Assembly: GCF_019583405.1 (NCBI RefSeq)
Contig: NZ_SZUU01000007.1
Location: 62,001 to 126,000, forward strand
Source: Bacteroides fragilis
Lineage (GTDB): Bacteria > Bacteroidota > Bacteroidia > Bacteroidales > Bacteroidaceae
DNA: 64,000 nt
Reading direction: 5' to 3'
In this document: one piece after another, positions 1 to 8,631 of the stretch
Numbering within the stretch: position 1 is the first letter of the stretch
Layout of the letters: each line of letters begins with the position of its first letter
Notes under the pieces: generated by a model
Told to the model about the DNA's origin: nothing
What the model saw: only the letters and a program-made list of their open reading frames with translations
The model's database searches: none
Translations under genes and position numbers: made by a program

Positions 1-468
1 ATCAACAGTACACTGAGCAAAAACCGGGTGAAGAACTTCACCGAAAAGCTGTATGAAGACGAATGGAAGAATCCGATCGAGGTCAGCCACGGAAATACAC
101 CGATTGCCTTCTCACCGGACCTGATCCTGAACAACCGCTTCTCGTTCAGCTATCGGGGATTCGAGGCCGCCTTGCAATCGCAATACGTCAGCAAGCAGTA
201 CATGAGCAATGCCAGACAGGCTGACCAGACGCTGGACGCCTATTTCGTGAGCAACCTCAACCTGGCTTACACCTTCAAGCTCCCTCACGTAAAGTCGGTT
301 ACGGCAGGATTCACCATCTACAACCTCTTCAATGCCGAGTACGAAAACAACGGATATGCAGGCAGCGGTTATAAGATAGTAAAAGGAGAGGTAGAACGCT
401 ACAACTATGCCGGCTACGCCGCACAGGCCGGAACGAATGTAATGGGTAACATTTCCATCCGCTTTTAA
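1..468 (+). CDS. TonB-dependent outer-membrane receptor, C-terminal end (partial)
   Basis: The frame is open from base 1, so the gene starts before the window and only its last ~155 residues are seen. The tail has alternating amphipathic beta-strands, the phrase FTIYNLFNAEYENNGY typical of the last barrel strands, and ends in aromatic Phe (NISIRF), the usual C-terminus of Bacteroidota TonB receptors. A PnuC-type transporter follows after 3 nt and thiamine pyrophosphokinase overlaps that, so by known Bacteroidota gene order this is probably the thiamine receptor (OMP-Thi). That assignment rests on neighbours. A TPP riboswitch would be expected upstream, outside the window. Confidence 0.85.
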   Translation: MNSTLSKNRVKNFTEKLYEDEWKNPIEVSHGNTPIAFSPDLILNNRFSFSYRGFEAALQSQYVSKQYMSNARQADQTLDAYFVSNLNLAYTFKLPHVKSVTAGFTIYNLFNAEYENNGYAGSGYKIVKGEVERYNYAGYAAQAGTNVMGNISIRF

Positions 469-471
469 GCC

Positions 472-1044
472 ATGAACTACCTCGAAATCACAGGTACCCT
501 GATCGGGCTGATTTATCTCTGGCTGGAATACCGTGCCAGCATTTACCTCTGGATAGCGGGCATCATCATGCCTGCCATCTACATCTTCGTCTACTACCGG
601 GCGGGACTGTATGCCGACTTCGGAATCAACATCTACTATCTGCTGGCGGCCGTTTACGGATGGATTGTGTGGATGCGGGGTGCCGGCCGGGAGTCGAAAG
701 CCGAACTCCCCATCACACATACTCCGCTGAAAAGGTATCTTCCGCTGACCGCGGTATTCTTAGCGGCCTTCCTCGGCATTGCCTGGATACTGATCCGGTT
801 CACGGACAGCAACGTACCCTGGCTCGATTCGTTTACCACGGCACTGAGCATCATCGGCATGTGGATGCTGGCGCGCAAATACGTAGAACAATGGTGGGCA
901 TGGATACTGGTCGACGTGGTATGCTGCGGACTCTACATTTACAAAGAGCTTTATTTCACATCCGCCCTTTACGGACTTTACTCAATAATTGCTATCTTTG
1001 GCTACTTTAAATGGAAACAAATGATGCACTATGAAAGTAAATGA
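472..1044 (+). CDS. pnuT: PnuC/PnuT-family vitamin transporter, probably thiamine
   Basis: A 190-residue polytopic inner-membrane protein with about seven hydrophobic segments and the PnuC-family feature of Trp-rich helices (WLEYRASIYLW near residue 17, KYVEQWWAWILVDVV near 137). PnuC proteins move nicotinamide riboside by facilitated diffusion, with the substrate trapped by phosphorylation. PnuT relatives carry thiamine. It begins 3 nt after the TonB receptor and overlaps thiamine pyrophosphokinase by 14 nt, which favours thiamine over nicotinamide riboside. Family membership is clear; the substrate is inferred from context. Confidence 0.88.
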   Translation: MNYLEITGTLIGLIYLWLEYRASIYLWIAGIIMPAIYIFVYYRAGLYADFGINIYYLLAAVYGWIVWMRGAGRESKAELPITHTPLKRYLPLTAVFLAAFLGIAWILIRFTDSNVPWLDSFTTALSIIGMWMLARKYVEQWWAWILVDVVCCGLYIYKELYFTSALYGLYSIIAIFGYFKWKQMMHYESK

Positions 1045-1654
1045 TATCGATATGGATGCCGTGATACTGGGCAACGGCGAATATCCAACCCACTCCATGC
1101 CCGAAACCATGCTGATCATGGCTCCCTATGTGGTATGCTGTGACGGATCGGCCGATGAACACATCCGCCGGGGATTCATCCCAAATGCCATCATCGGTGA
1201 CGGGGACTCCCTCTCGGCGGAGAATAAAGACCGTTTCAGGGAAATATTCCATCAGATAGACGACCAGGAGACGAACGATCAGACCAAAGCAGTCCATTTC
1301 CTGCTGGACCAAGGCAAGAAGGTGATCATCCTTGTAGGCGCAACCGGCAAACGGGAAGACCATACATTGGGAAACATCAGCCTGCTGGTGGATTATATGA
1401 AGGTGGGAGCACAGGTGACGATGCTGACCGATCATGGCATGTTCGTCCCCGCATCGGGACGGAACACTTTCAAATCACGCCCCGGACAACAGGTTTCTGT
1501 CTTTAACTTCGGTGCCACCGGACTCAGAGGAAAGGGATTGGTATACCCACTCAGCGACTTCGACAACTGGTGGCAAGGAACACTGAACGAGGCGACAGGT
1601 GACGAGTTCACGATCCATGCGGAGGGAGACTACCTGGTTTATCTGAATTACTGA
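1031..1654 (+). CDS. thiamine pyrophosphokinase
   Basis: 207 residues. Transfers pyrophosphate from ATP to thiamine to give TPP in the cytoplasm. Family motifs are visible: VVCCDGSADEH near residue 35, AIIGDGDSL near 54 with metal-binding acidic residues, and GATGKREDHTLGNI near 101. Often named tnr3 or thiN. It is translationally coupled to the upstream transporter by a 14-nt overlap, which fits trapping of imported thiamine by phosphorylation. Its last 47 nt overlap the end of the convergent DMT transporter gene. Confidence 0.92.
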   Translation: MKVNDIDMDAVILGNGEYPTHSMPETMLIMAPYVVCCDGSADEHIRRGFIPNAIIGDGDSLSAENKDRFREIFHQIDDQETNDQTKAVHFLLDQGKKVIILVGATGKREDHTLGNISLLVDYMKVGAQVTMLTDHGMFVPASGRNTFKSRPGQQVSVFNFGATGLRGKGLVYPLSDFDNWWQGTLNEATGDEFTIHAEGDYLVYLNY

Positions 1655-2558
1655 GAGGTTTCTCCTTCGTTTCGGCCACCTCGACCAGATAGACACTGAT
1701 GCATATCATGCCGATGGCAATGGTCTGCGCCCAGCTGAAGCGGTCCTGCCCGACCAACAGGGAAACGATGGTAGCCACCATCAGAATCAGATAACCATAA
1801 ATGGCGACTACGGTAGTCTTCAGATATTTCAGTCCTATGGGCACCAGCAGATAACTGACGACCGTAGGGAAAATCAGGACGAACAGGAGAACGGACAACG
1901 GAAACCAATGCACCGGTCCGGAAAATACCGGTGCGTGAAAACCGGTGATGGCAGAGACCAGAATGCTCGAAAAGGCCGCTCCGGCAAAGGTATACTTCAG
2001 CACCGTAAACATCCCGACCGATTTCAGGATACGGTTGCTCGCCACCAGATAGATGGCATAGGCAATCGAACTCAACAGGCACAGCACGTTTCCCGTCAGG
2101 GCGTCCGAAGCCAAGTCGTCACTCTTTTGTGCCAGGATACAGAGGATGGCCCCGCCAAGTCCGAGGGAGATGCCGGTAACCTTCAGGACGCTGATTTTCT
2201 CTTTGAAGAAGACGACGGCGATGACAAACACCCAAATGGGCTGGAGACTGGTGAAAATGGAACTGGAGACGGGGGTCGTCTTACTCAGCCCCACCAGATA
2301 GAGAAACATAAAACCGTAAATGCCCAACGCACCAAGGAGGAAAAGGTAGATCTTTTCTTTGCGGGTAGAAGTCTCGGGCTTGACAAACATTCCGATGATC
2401 CAAAAAGCAACGGCGGCAAACACGCACCGGAGGGTCACTCCCGAAAGAGGGCTGACCCACACGGGAAGCAGGTATTTCAACGCATTCATATTCAATCCGC
2501 TAAAGGTTTTGGACACCACCATGCTCAGATTGGCCTCCACTTTTTTATTCTTCATCAT
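1608..2558 (-). CDS. EamA/DMT-family drug/metabolite transporter
   Basis: A 316-residue membrane protein with ten predicted helices in two EamA repeats (about residues 10-145 and 155-290), as in the RhaT/YdcZ-like exporters. The second repeat contains the usual PTVVSYLLVPIGLKYL and YLILMVATIVSLLVGQ segments. The substrate cannot be inferred. The hydrophilic C-terminal tail is coded in DNA that also encodes the end of thiamine pyrophosphokinase on the other strand. A second Met follows directly (MMKNKK), so the start is uncertain by one codon. Confidence 0.88.
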   Translation of the reverse strand: MMKNKKVEANLSMVVSKTFSGLNMNALKYLLPVWVSPLSGVTLRCVFAAVAFWIIGMFVKPETSTRKEKIYLFLLGALGIYGFMFLYLVGLSKTTPVSSSIFTSLQPIWVFVIAVVFFKEKISVLKVTGISLGLGGAILCILAQKSDDLASDALTGNVLCLLSSIAYAIYLVASNRILKSVGMFTVLKYTFAGAAFSSILVSAITGFHAPVFSGPVHWFPLSVLLFVLIFPTVVSYLLVPIGLKYLKTTVVAIYGYLILMVATIVSLLVGQDRFSWAQTIAIGMICISVYLVEVAETKEKPLSNSDKPGSLPPHGS

Positions 2559-2753
2559 ACACGAGGGGTTAGGTTTTATTGGGGTACAACAAAAGAGGCG
2601 GCGGAAAGTTCGGGAAAAGGAGGGCGATAAAGCCCGGAGCGGGAAGCGGATTCCAGTTATTTAGTTTTACACAAGACCCGGCTTTCACCCACGTGCGGGA
2701 CGAAGAAAACCCGCAGGCGCACGGAAGCGGATCCGGAGACACCCGCAGGCAAA

Positions 2754-2841
2754 ACCAGAGGCGGGACTTTCATCCAAAAGTCCCGTCACTTTTTCCAAAA
2801 AGTCCTAAGAGTTTTTTCGAAAAGTCCCGGGACTTTTTTCG
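2754..2841. repeat. 22-bp palindromic tandem repeat, about four units
   Basis: Three copies of AAAAGTCC start at 2776, 2798 and 2820, exactly 22 bp apart, with a diverged fourth unit before them. The last unit holds the 20-bp perfect palindrome AAAAGTCCCGGGACTTTT plus flanking T/A. Each unit can fold into its own hairpin followed by TTTT. Function is unknown; transcription termination is possible. Confidence 0.75.
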
Positions 2842-2935
2842 CCCCCTCCAGAAGTACTCCTGAGGCCGTTTTCACAGACGATTTCCCACCGGCATCTCCA
2901 TCCGGGGAAAAGGCCGGCGGCTGTGGGAAAAGCCC

Positions 2936-3019
2936 TTCTCACCACCGGAGGCACAGAGCATGTACGTCAATAATCCATGACATAAATCGCCTGTGTCACT
3001 CTGTGCCCTCAGGGGTGGG
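2936..3019. repeat. degenerate inverted-repeat element (family D copy)
   Basis: The left arm TTCTCACCACCGGAGGCACA and the right arm at 2999-3019 are imperfect inverted repeats sharing a 9-bp core, GGCACAGAG/CTCTGTGCC. They resemble the TTCACCACAGAGGACAC ends of the elements at 4368, 14759 and 17419. The right end lies about 3 nt from the threonine synthase stop codon. Confidence 0.5.
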
Positions 3020-3022
3020 TTT

Positions 3023-4324
3023 CTACCTGCCCAGCAGGTAGCTCTTGAAATCGGCAAACTCCTTCGTCATCGGCAAGCTTTGCTTCTCACCTTTCATAAA
3101 TGCCCGGAGCTTGGCAGGTATCTCGACCTCAGTACCGATGATGGCCTCAACCGTCTGCAAGAATTTTGCCGGATGGGCCGTCTCCAGGAAGACACCTGTC
3201 TCACCCGGCTGCAAGCCCTCTTCCAAGGCACGGAAGCCGCATGCGCCGTGGGGATCGAGCAGATAGCCGGTCTCCTGCCATACGGTTTTCACAGTCTCAC
3301 GGATCTGCCCGTCGGTATACGTCGCACCGGAAATCTCGGCTGCGACAGCCGCATGCGAGTCACCATACAGATCGAGTACACGGGCAAAGTTACTCGGGTC
3401 GCCCACATCCATCGCATTGGCAATGGTAGCAACCGACGGACGAGGATTGTACTGCCCCGTCTGCAAGTATTGATAGAAAATGTCATTCCTGTTATTGGCA
3501 GCGATAAAACGCCGGATGGGCAACCCCATCTTCTTGCCGAACAAGCCTGCCGTAATGTTTCCGAAGTTTCCGCTCGGCACGCAGATGACGGCATTCACTG
3601 CCCGCCCCGCCCGTTTCAGCTGTGCGTAAGCGTAGAAGTAATAGAAAGCCTGCGGCAGAAAACGGGCCACATTGATGGAGTTGGCCGAAGTCAGCAACAA
3701 CCGCCCGTTCAGTTCACTATCCATAAAGGCCGCTTTCACCAGCGCCTGACAGTCGTCGAAAGTGCCGTCCACTTCGAGTGCCGTGATGTTCTGCCCCAGC
3801 GTAGTGAACTGTTTTTCTTGTATCTCGCTCACCTTTCCCTTCGGATAGAGCACATACACATGGATGCCTTCCACTCCCAGAAAGCCATTGGCCACGGCAC
3901 TGCCCGTATCTCCGGAGGTAGCCACCAGCACATTCACCTGCTTCCGGCCTTCCTTACGGATAAAGTAGCTCAGCAAACGGGCCATAAACCGTCCGCCCAC
4001 ATCCTTAAAGGCAAGCGTGGGACCGTGGAAAAGCTCCAGTGAGTAGATGTTGTCCTTAACCTGTACCAGCGGAACATCAAAATTCAATGTGTCATAAACG
4101 ATCTCTTTCAATATTTCCGCCGGGACATCTTCGCCAAAAAAGGCATCCGCCACCCGATATGCGATCTCCTGAAAAGAAAGGCCGTCTATCTCGTCGTAAA
4201 ACTCCTGCGGCAAACGCCGGATGGTCATGGGCATAAATAACCCCTTATCGGAAGCAAGCCCTTTTACCACTGCTTCTTCAAGTGAAGCAAGCGGTGCCTG
4301 CTTGTTTGTGCTATAATATTTCAT
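3023..4324 (-). CDS. thrC: threonine synthase
   Basis: 433 residues, PLP-dependent. Converts O-phosphohomoserine to threonine. The PLP lysine lies in GPTLAFKDVGGRF (K107), followed by the phosphate-binding VATSGDTGSAVANGF near 134 and CVPSGNFGNITAGL near 245. The N-terminal MKYYSTNKQAPLASLEEAV is typical. Third gene of the minus-strand threonine operon after thrA and the phosphoglycerate-mutase-like gene, separated from the latter by a 149-nt gap that holds an inverted-repeat element. Confidence 0.96.
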   Translation of the reverse strand: MKYYSTNKQAPLASLEEAVVKGLASDKGLFMPMTIRRLPQEFYDEIDGLSFQEIAYRVADAFFGEDVPAEILKEIVYDTLNFDVPLVQVKDNIYSLELFHGPTLAFKDVGGRFMARLLSYFIRKEGRKQVNVLVATSGDTGSAVANGFLGVEGIHVYVLYPKGKVSEIQEKQFTTLGQNITALEVDGTFDDCQALVKAAFMDSELNGRLLLTSANSINVARFLPQAFYYFYAYAQLKRAGRAVNAVICVPSGNFGNITAGLFGKKMGLPIRRFIAANNRNDIFYQYLQTGQYNPRPSVATIANAMDVGDPSNFARVLDLYGDSHAAVAAEISGATYTDGQIRETVKTVWQETGYLLDPHGACGFRALEEGLQPGETGVFLETAHPAKFLQTVEAIIGTEVEIPAKLRAFMKGEKQSLPMTKEFADFKSYLLGR

Positions 4325-4367
4325 AGATACTTTTATAATGATTATGCGCTAAATGTTTCATTTCCGT

Positions 4368-4464
4368 TTCACCACAGATTACACAGATTTTCGCAGATTA
4401 ATAATATAGATCGTTGATATTTAAGATTAAAAGTTCTGTGTTAATCCGTGTAATCTGTGGTGAA
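4368..4464. repeat. inverted-repeat element (family A copy), no gene
   Basis: 97 bp with ends TTCACCACAGATTACACAGA on the left and the inverse of TTCACCACAGATTACACGGA on the right. The first 17 bases match perfectly and GATT continues after one mismatch. The inner sequence is AT-rich and has no ORF. The right end stops 9 nt from the stop codon of the 4474-5685 gene. The arms are nearly identical to those flanking the GxxExxY gene at 14759-15209. Confidence 0.85.
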
Positions 4465-4473
4465 CCATATTCG

Positions 4474-5685
4474 CTAATGATTCATAAACTCTTTGATAAA
4501 TTCGTCTTCTTTCATCAACCCGTAGCTCCCTTCCACTGCTGCCATTTCATCGAAGGTCTGCACACTGTCCGGTTCGATGCCCGGATACCAGATGAAAAAC
4601 GGTACCGGTTCATTGGTATGTGTGCGCAGCTCGCAAGGAGTGGGATGGTCGGGCAATACGGCGATGGCCACAGGTTCGTCCCAATCCTTCACCGCCTCGT
4701 AGACAGGGCCTACGGCACGGCTGTCCAGGTTCTCGATGGTCCGCAACTTCAGTGCCACGTCACCTTCGTGCCCGGCTTCGTCACTGGCTTCGATGTGCAG
4801 ATAGACAAAGTCATCCGTCCTCAAGGCTTCCAATGCGGCGACCACCTTATTCTCATAGTTGGTGTCGTACAGTCCCGTCGCCCCTTCCACCGCGATGCGG
4901 CGCAGTCCGGCATAATATCCGATACCGTTGATCAGATCGACAGCCGAGATTACGGCTCCCCTCTTCACTTGCGGAAATGTATCGGACAGACGTTCCATCT
5001 GCGGACGATAACCCGGGCTCCACGGCCAGATACTGTTGGCAGGGTCCTTGCCTTCGGCCATCCGCTTCAGGTTCAGCGGATGATCCTTCAGCAGTTCCTG
5101 CGACTTCAGGATCAGTTCGTTGAGCAAGCCGGCTGTCTCTTCGGCCTCCGGCACCAGCGGTTTCACCATCAGCGGACGGAAAGGCTTTAAAGGCACATCG
5201 TGCGGCGGAGTGCAGTCCAACTGCTTGTTCCCCCCTTTCACCACCAGCAAATGGCGGTATTGCACACCGGTATGAAACCGCACCCGGTCGTCACCTAACT
5301 TCTCCTGAAGATATTGAATCAACACATCCGCCTCTTCCGTGGTGATATGCCCGGCCGAATGGTTCTTCAGGATATCCCCTTCCGTACAAATCAGGTTGCA
5401 ACGCATCGCCATCTCGCCCGGCTGCAGATCTACACCGATACTGGCGGCCTCGAGCGGCCCGCGCCCCTCGTATACCTGCGGAAGATTGTATCCCAGAACC
5501 GACATGTTGGCTACTTCACTTCCCGGATGGAACCCGTCGGCTACGGTCACCAACCGTCCTACCCGTCCCATGCGGGCCAGTTTATCCATATAAGGCGTTT
5601 GTGCATATTGCAGGAGCGTCTTGCCTCCCAACGATTTCACAGGCCAGTCGGCCATTCCATCGCCCAGTATGATGATGTGTTTCAT
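4474..5685 (-). CDS. phosphoglycerate-mutase-like protein, candidate homoserine kinase
   Basis: About 403 residues of the archaeal-type cofactor-independent phosphoglycerate mutase/alkaline phosphatase superfamily. Metal-binding motifs are ILGDGMADWP at the N-terminus, HIEASDEAGHEGD near 310 and AVLPDHPTPCELRTHTNEPVP near 345. I start it at the ATG at 5685 (MKHIIILGDGMADWP, preceded by AAAGAAG), not at the upstream in-frame ATG that would overlap thrA. Lying between thrA and thrC, with no GHMP-type homoserine kinase nearby, it may phosphorylate homoserine. Such a role has been proposed for homologues; here it is inference from position. Confidence 0.85.
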   Translation of the reverse strand: MKHIIILGDGMADWPVKSLGGKTLLQYAQTPYMDKLARMGRVGRLVTVADGFHPGSEVANMSVLGYNLPQVYEGRGPLEAASIGVDLQPGEMAMRCNLICTEGDILKNHSAGHITTEEADVLIQYLQEKLGDDRVRFHTGVQYRHLLVVKGGNKQLDCTPPHDVPLKPFRPLMVKPLVPEAEETAGLLNELILKSQELLKDHPLNLKRMAEGKDPANSIWPWSPGYRPQMERLSDTFPQVKRGAVISAVDLINGIGYYAGLRRIAVEGATGLYDTNYENKVVAALEALRTDDFVYLHIEASDEAGHEGDVALKLRTIENLDSRAVGPVYEAVKDWDEPVAIAVLPDHPTPCELRTHTNEPVPFFIWYPGIEPDSVQTFDEMAAVEGSYGLMKEDEFIKEFMNH

Positions 5686-5695
5686 AAGCTTCTTT

Positions 5696-8131
5696 TTATA
5701 CGTTTGCAATACTCATGATGTCGGCAAACACACCGGCGGCTGTCACTCCGGCACCCGCACCGTATCCCTGAATCATCATCGGGTATTCCTTATAGCGCTC
5801 GGTAGTCAGCAAGATGATGTTGTTGCTGCCCTCCAGTCCGTAGAAAGGATGGTTGCGGTCCACTTCCTGCAAGCCTACGGATGCCTTACCGTTTTCCAGC
5901 TTGGCAACGAAACGCCAATGTTTATTCTCGCTTTCGAGCACCTTGCGGCGGGCTTCGAAGTCAGCATCCAGACTGGGTACCTTCTTCCAAAAGTCTTCCA
6001 GCGAACCTTCGAAAAAGTCGTTCGGCACAAACAGGTTCTTTTCAACCTCTTCCTGCTCCAGCTTATATCCGGCTTCGCGGGCCAGGATCACCAGTTTACG
6101 GATCACATCCTTGCCACTAAGGTCGATACGCGGATCAGGTTCGGAGTAGCGTTCCTCCTGCGCCATTTTGATGGTACGGCTGAAAGGCACATCGGCACTA
6201 ATCTTATTGAAGATATAGTTCAGTGTGCCCGAAAGGACGGCTTCGATTTTCAGGATCTTGTCACCGCTATGTATCAGGTCATTGATAGTATTGATAATCG
6301 GAAGTCCGGCACCTACGTTGGTTTCAAACAGATATTTCACACCACGCTGACGGGCTATCAGTTTCAGTTCGCGGTAATTCTCGTAAGCCGACGAAGCAGC
6401 GATCTTATTGGCTGCCACCACAGAGATGTTGTGTTGCAGGAAGTCCTTATACAAAGAGGCGATGTCCGGACTGGCCGTACAATCCACAAATACCGAGTTG
6501 AATATGTTCATGCCGATAATCTCTTCGCGGATAGTGTCCAGCGAACTGTCGGTTCCTTTCTCTTTCAACTCCTCACGATAGTTGCCCAAGTCGAATCCAG
6601 CACGGCTGAACATCGCTTTCGTCGCATCGATGATACCCACCACATGCAGTTTCAGCCCATTCTCCATCATCAGTTTCTTCTGTTGCTGGCGTATCTGTTC
6701 GACAAGGCTTCCACCCACCGTACCCACACCGCAGATAAAGAGGTTGAGCACCTGGTATTCCGAGAGGAAGAAAGAGTCGTGGATCACGTTCAGCGATTTA
6801 CGCAGTGATTTTGAATCGACCACAAACGATATATTGGTTTCGGACGCTCCCTGCGCACAGGCAATCACATTGATGCCATTCCGTCCCAGCGTGCCGAACA
6901 GCTTTCCGGCAATACCCGGTGTATGTTTCATATTCTCACCTACGATAGCCACGGTAGCCAGGTTCTTTTCTGCCTGGATAGGCGAGATCTCACCCATCTC
7001 GATCTCTTTGGCAAACTCTTCGTTCAGCACCTCACAAGCCAGATCGGCATCGGCATTACGCACACCGATAGAGGTACTGTTCTCTGAGGAAGCCTGCGAA
7101 ACGAGGAACACACTGATGCCGTTCTTTGCCAACGCCTTAAAGATGCGGTAGTTTACACCGATCACCCCCACCATACCTAAACCTTGCACCGTAATCAGGC
7201 TCGTGTCGTTGATAGACGAAATACCTTTGATGGCCTTGCTCTTCGTATGGTCTACATTCTGCTTGATCACCGTTCCCTGCCCATCCGGATTGAATGTGTT
7301 TTTAATCAGAATCGGTATATTCTTGTGACACACCGGATAGATGGTAGGCGGATAAACCACTTTTGCACCGAAGTTACAGAGCTCCGTCGCTTCAACATAG
7401 GTCAGCTCACTGATGGTGTAGGCCGTACTGATCACCCGCGGATCGGCAGTCATAAAGCCATCCACATCTGTCCATATCTCCAGGCTATCGGCACCGAGGG
7501 CTGCGGCAATAACGGCGGCAGTATAGTCGGAGCCACCGCGTCCCAGATTGGTCACGTCTCCCGAAACCTTATCAGAAGAAATAAATCCCGGTACGAGTGA
7601 TACCTGTGGAATCTCTTTGAAAGCCTCCCGCACCAGCCGATTGGTCAGTTCCGTATCCAGTGTATGCTTATTGTGTTTTTTTTCTGTCTTGATAAAAGTG
7701 CGTGAATCGAACCACACAGCCCCCTGAATCAGCCGTGACGCAATTAGTGAAGACAAGCGTTCACCATAGCTGACAATGGTATCGGATGTTTTCGGGGAAA
7801 GGTCTTTAATCAGATAAATGCCCTGAAAAATATCTTTCAGTTCATCAAGCAATTCATTCACCTGATAGTGCAACAAAGTTTGAGTTTCTCCGGCAGGAAT
7901 CACTCCCTTTACCATTTCTTCGTGACGGCGTACTATTTCCCGATATGCCCCTTCGTAAGCTGCATCGCCGGTGGCGGCCATTCGGGAAGTACTAATCAAC
8001 TGGTCAGTGATCCCGCCCAATGCGGACACTACAACGATTACCGGCTCACCGGCAGACTCTACGATTTTCTTTACGCTTAAAATGCTGTTCACGGAACCTA
8101 CGGACGTTCCGCCGAATTTCATTACTTTCAT
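5696..8131 (-). CDS. thrA: bifunctional aspartokinase / homoserine dehydrogenase I
   Basis: 811 residues. Performs the first and third steps from aspartate to homoserine. The N-terminal amino-acid kinase domain has MKVMKFGGTSVGS at 1-13, GRGGSDYTAAVIAAALGA near 205 and WTDVDGFMTADPR near 230. Two ACT regulatory segments lie between about 310 and 460, and an NAD(P)-binding GVGTVGGSL near 470 begins homoserine dehydrogenase, with the catalytic-region NKIAASSAYENY and ETNVGAGLPII. The ACT domains imply feedback inhibition, probably by threonine. First gene of the operon; a 5' leader of about 260 nt precedes it. Confidence 0.97.
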   Translation of the reverse strand: MKVMKFGGTSVGSVNSILSVKKIVESAGEPVIVVVSALGGITDQLISTSRMAATGDAAYEGAYREIVRRHEEMVKGVIPAGETQTLLHYQVNELLDELKDIFQGIYLIKDLSPKTSDTIVSYGERLSSLIASRLIQGAVWFDSRTFIKTEKKHNKHTLDTELTNRLVREAFKEIPQVSLVPGFISSDKVSGDVTNLGRGGSDYTAAVIAAALGADSLEIWTDVDGFMTADPRVISTAYTISELTYVEATELCNFGAKVVYPPTIYPVCHKNIPILIKNTFNPDGQGTVIKQNVDHTKSKAIKGISSINDTSLITVQGLGMVGVIGVNYRIFKALAKNGISVFLVSQASSENSTSIGVRNADADLACEVLNEEFAKEIEMGEISPIQAEKNLATVAIVGENMKHTPGIAGKLFGTLGRNGINVIACAQGASETNISFVVDSKSLRKSLNVIHDSFFLSEYQVLNLFICGVGTVGGSLVEQIRQQQKKLMMENGLKLHVVGIIDATKAMFSRAGFDLGNYREELKEKGTDSSLDTIREEIIGMNIFNSVFVDCTASPDIASLYKDFLQHNISVVAANKIAASSAYENYRELKLIARQRGVKYLFETNVGAGLPIINTINDLIHSGDKILKIEAVLSGTLNYIFNKISADVPFSRTIKMAQEERYSEPDPRIDLSGKDVIRKLVILAREAGYKLEQEEVEKNLFVPNDFFEGSLEDFWKKVPSLDADFEARRKVLESENKHWRFVAKLENGKASVGLQEVDRNHPFYGLEGSNNIILLTTERYKEYPMMIQGYGAGAGVTAAGVFADIMSIANV

Positions 8132-8225
8132 GCAGATACTTATTTAATGGAATGCTTTGTACGCTCCTTAAGGCATACAAAACCACTTTTGTTGATACAA
8201 ATAATAAAATATAAAATTGAGTTTT

Positions 8226-8242
8226 GCTTACTTCCTGTAAGC
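8226..8242 (-). promoter_or_regulatory. hairpin in thrA leader
   Basis: A perfect 6-bp stem GCTTAC/GTAAGC with a 5-nt loop lies on the thrA transcript about 95 nt before its start codon and about 33 nt after the candidate leader peptide stop. It is followed only by a loose U-rich stretch, so it could be an attenuator part but is not a classic terminator. Confidence 0.3.
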
Positions 8243-8274
8243 GTGAATCACGTAGATACACATCATACTATATA

Positions 8275-8364
8275 TTAACCCCTAAGGGTCATCCCCATTG
8301 TCCCCTGTGTCCCGATCATCAGGATACACATCGATGTGACTGTATGTGGATAGTAATGCATCAT
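8275..8364 (-). CDS. candidate threonine/isoleucine leader peptide
   Basis: A 29-codon frame on the thrA transcript, starting at tandem ATGs (8364/8361). It reads with five Thr, six Met and two Ile codons, the end products of the pathway begun by thrA. It lies about 140 nt before thrA and about 30 nt after a TANNTTTG-type -7 box. This is the layout of an attenuation leader like thrL of enterobacteria, but the Thr codons are dispersed and no clear terminator follows. Not proven to be translated. Confidence 0.35.
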   Translation of the reverse strand: MMHYYPHTVTSMCILMIGTQGTMGMTLRG

Positions 8365-8401
8365 TGTCTCTGTTTCTACTTTTGATTTTGATAAGATGTT
8401 G

Positions 8402-8409
8402 CAAAAATA
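8402..8409 (-). promoter_or_regulatory. probable -7 box of the thr operon
   Basis: On the minus strand this reads TATTTTTG, matching the Bacteroides -7 consensus TAnnTTTG. No clean -33 TTTG is found 19-21 nt upstream, so the call is moderate. It would give a thrA leader of about 260 nt that includes the candidate leader peptide. Confidence 0.45.
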
Positions 8410-8631
8410 AGAATAATTTCATTCAATCTATCACTTTTTGCGATTATTTTGCGATAAAAATACAGATAAGCTCCGAAAGAGGATAAAAAATGTAGAATAG
8501 CAAGCTCCATGCCGTCCTCTTTCCATCTTACCGGGAACCGCTTCCTTCTTTCTATCGCCTCCTGTTTATGGCAAATTCCATAAAAGAAAAAAGTTAAACC
8601 GGACTTATGATGAAATAAAGAATCAATATTA

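Larger units (their letters stand above)
2559..3022. other. intergenic region rich in short palindromic repeats
   Basis: No convincing gene in 464 bases between the DMT transporter and threonine synthase. It contains a 22-bp palindromic tandem repeat (2754-2841) and a degenerate TTCACCACAGA-type inverted-repeat element (2936-3019), listed separately. Open frames here are short and follow the repeats. Confidence 0.6.

Noticed and set aside
1908..2630. 240-codon plus-strand frame over the DMT transporter
   Set aside because: Antisense shadow; strongly hydrophilic and without a motif, while the minus strand has ten good membrane helices.
2993..4042. 349-codon open frame on the plus strand opposite thrC
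   Set aside because: It mirrors the GC-rich thrC coding strand, has Arg/His-rich composition and no recognisable domain; threonine synthase is unambiguous.
5621..6808. 395-codon open frame opposite thrA
   Set aside because: Antisense shadow of the aspartokinase/homoserine dehydrogenase gene with low-complexity His/Gln/Phe content.
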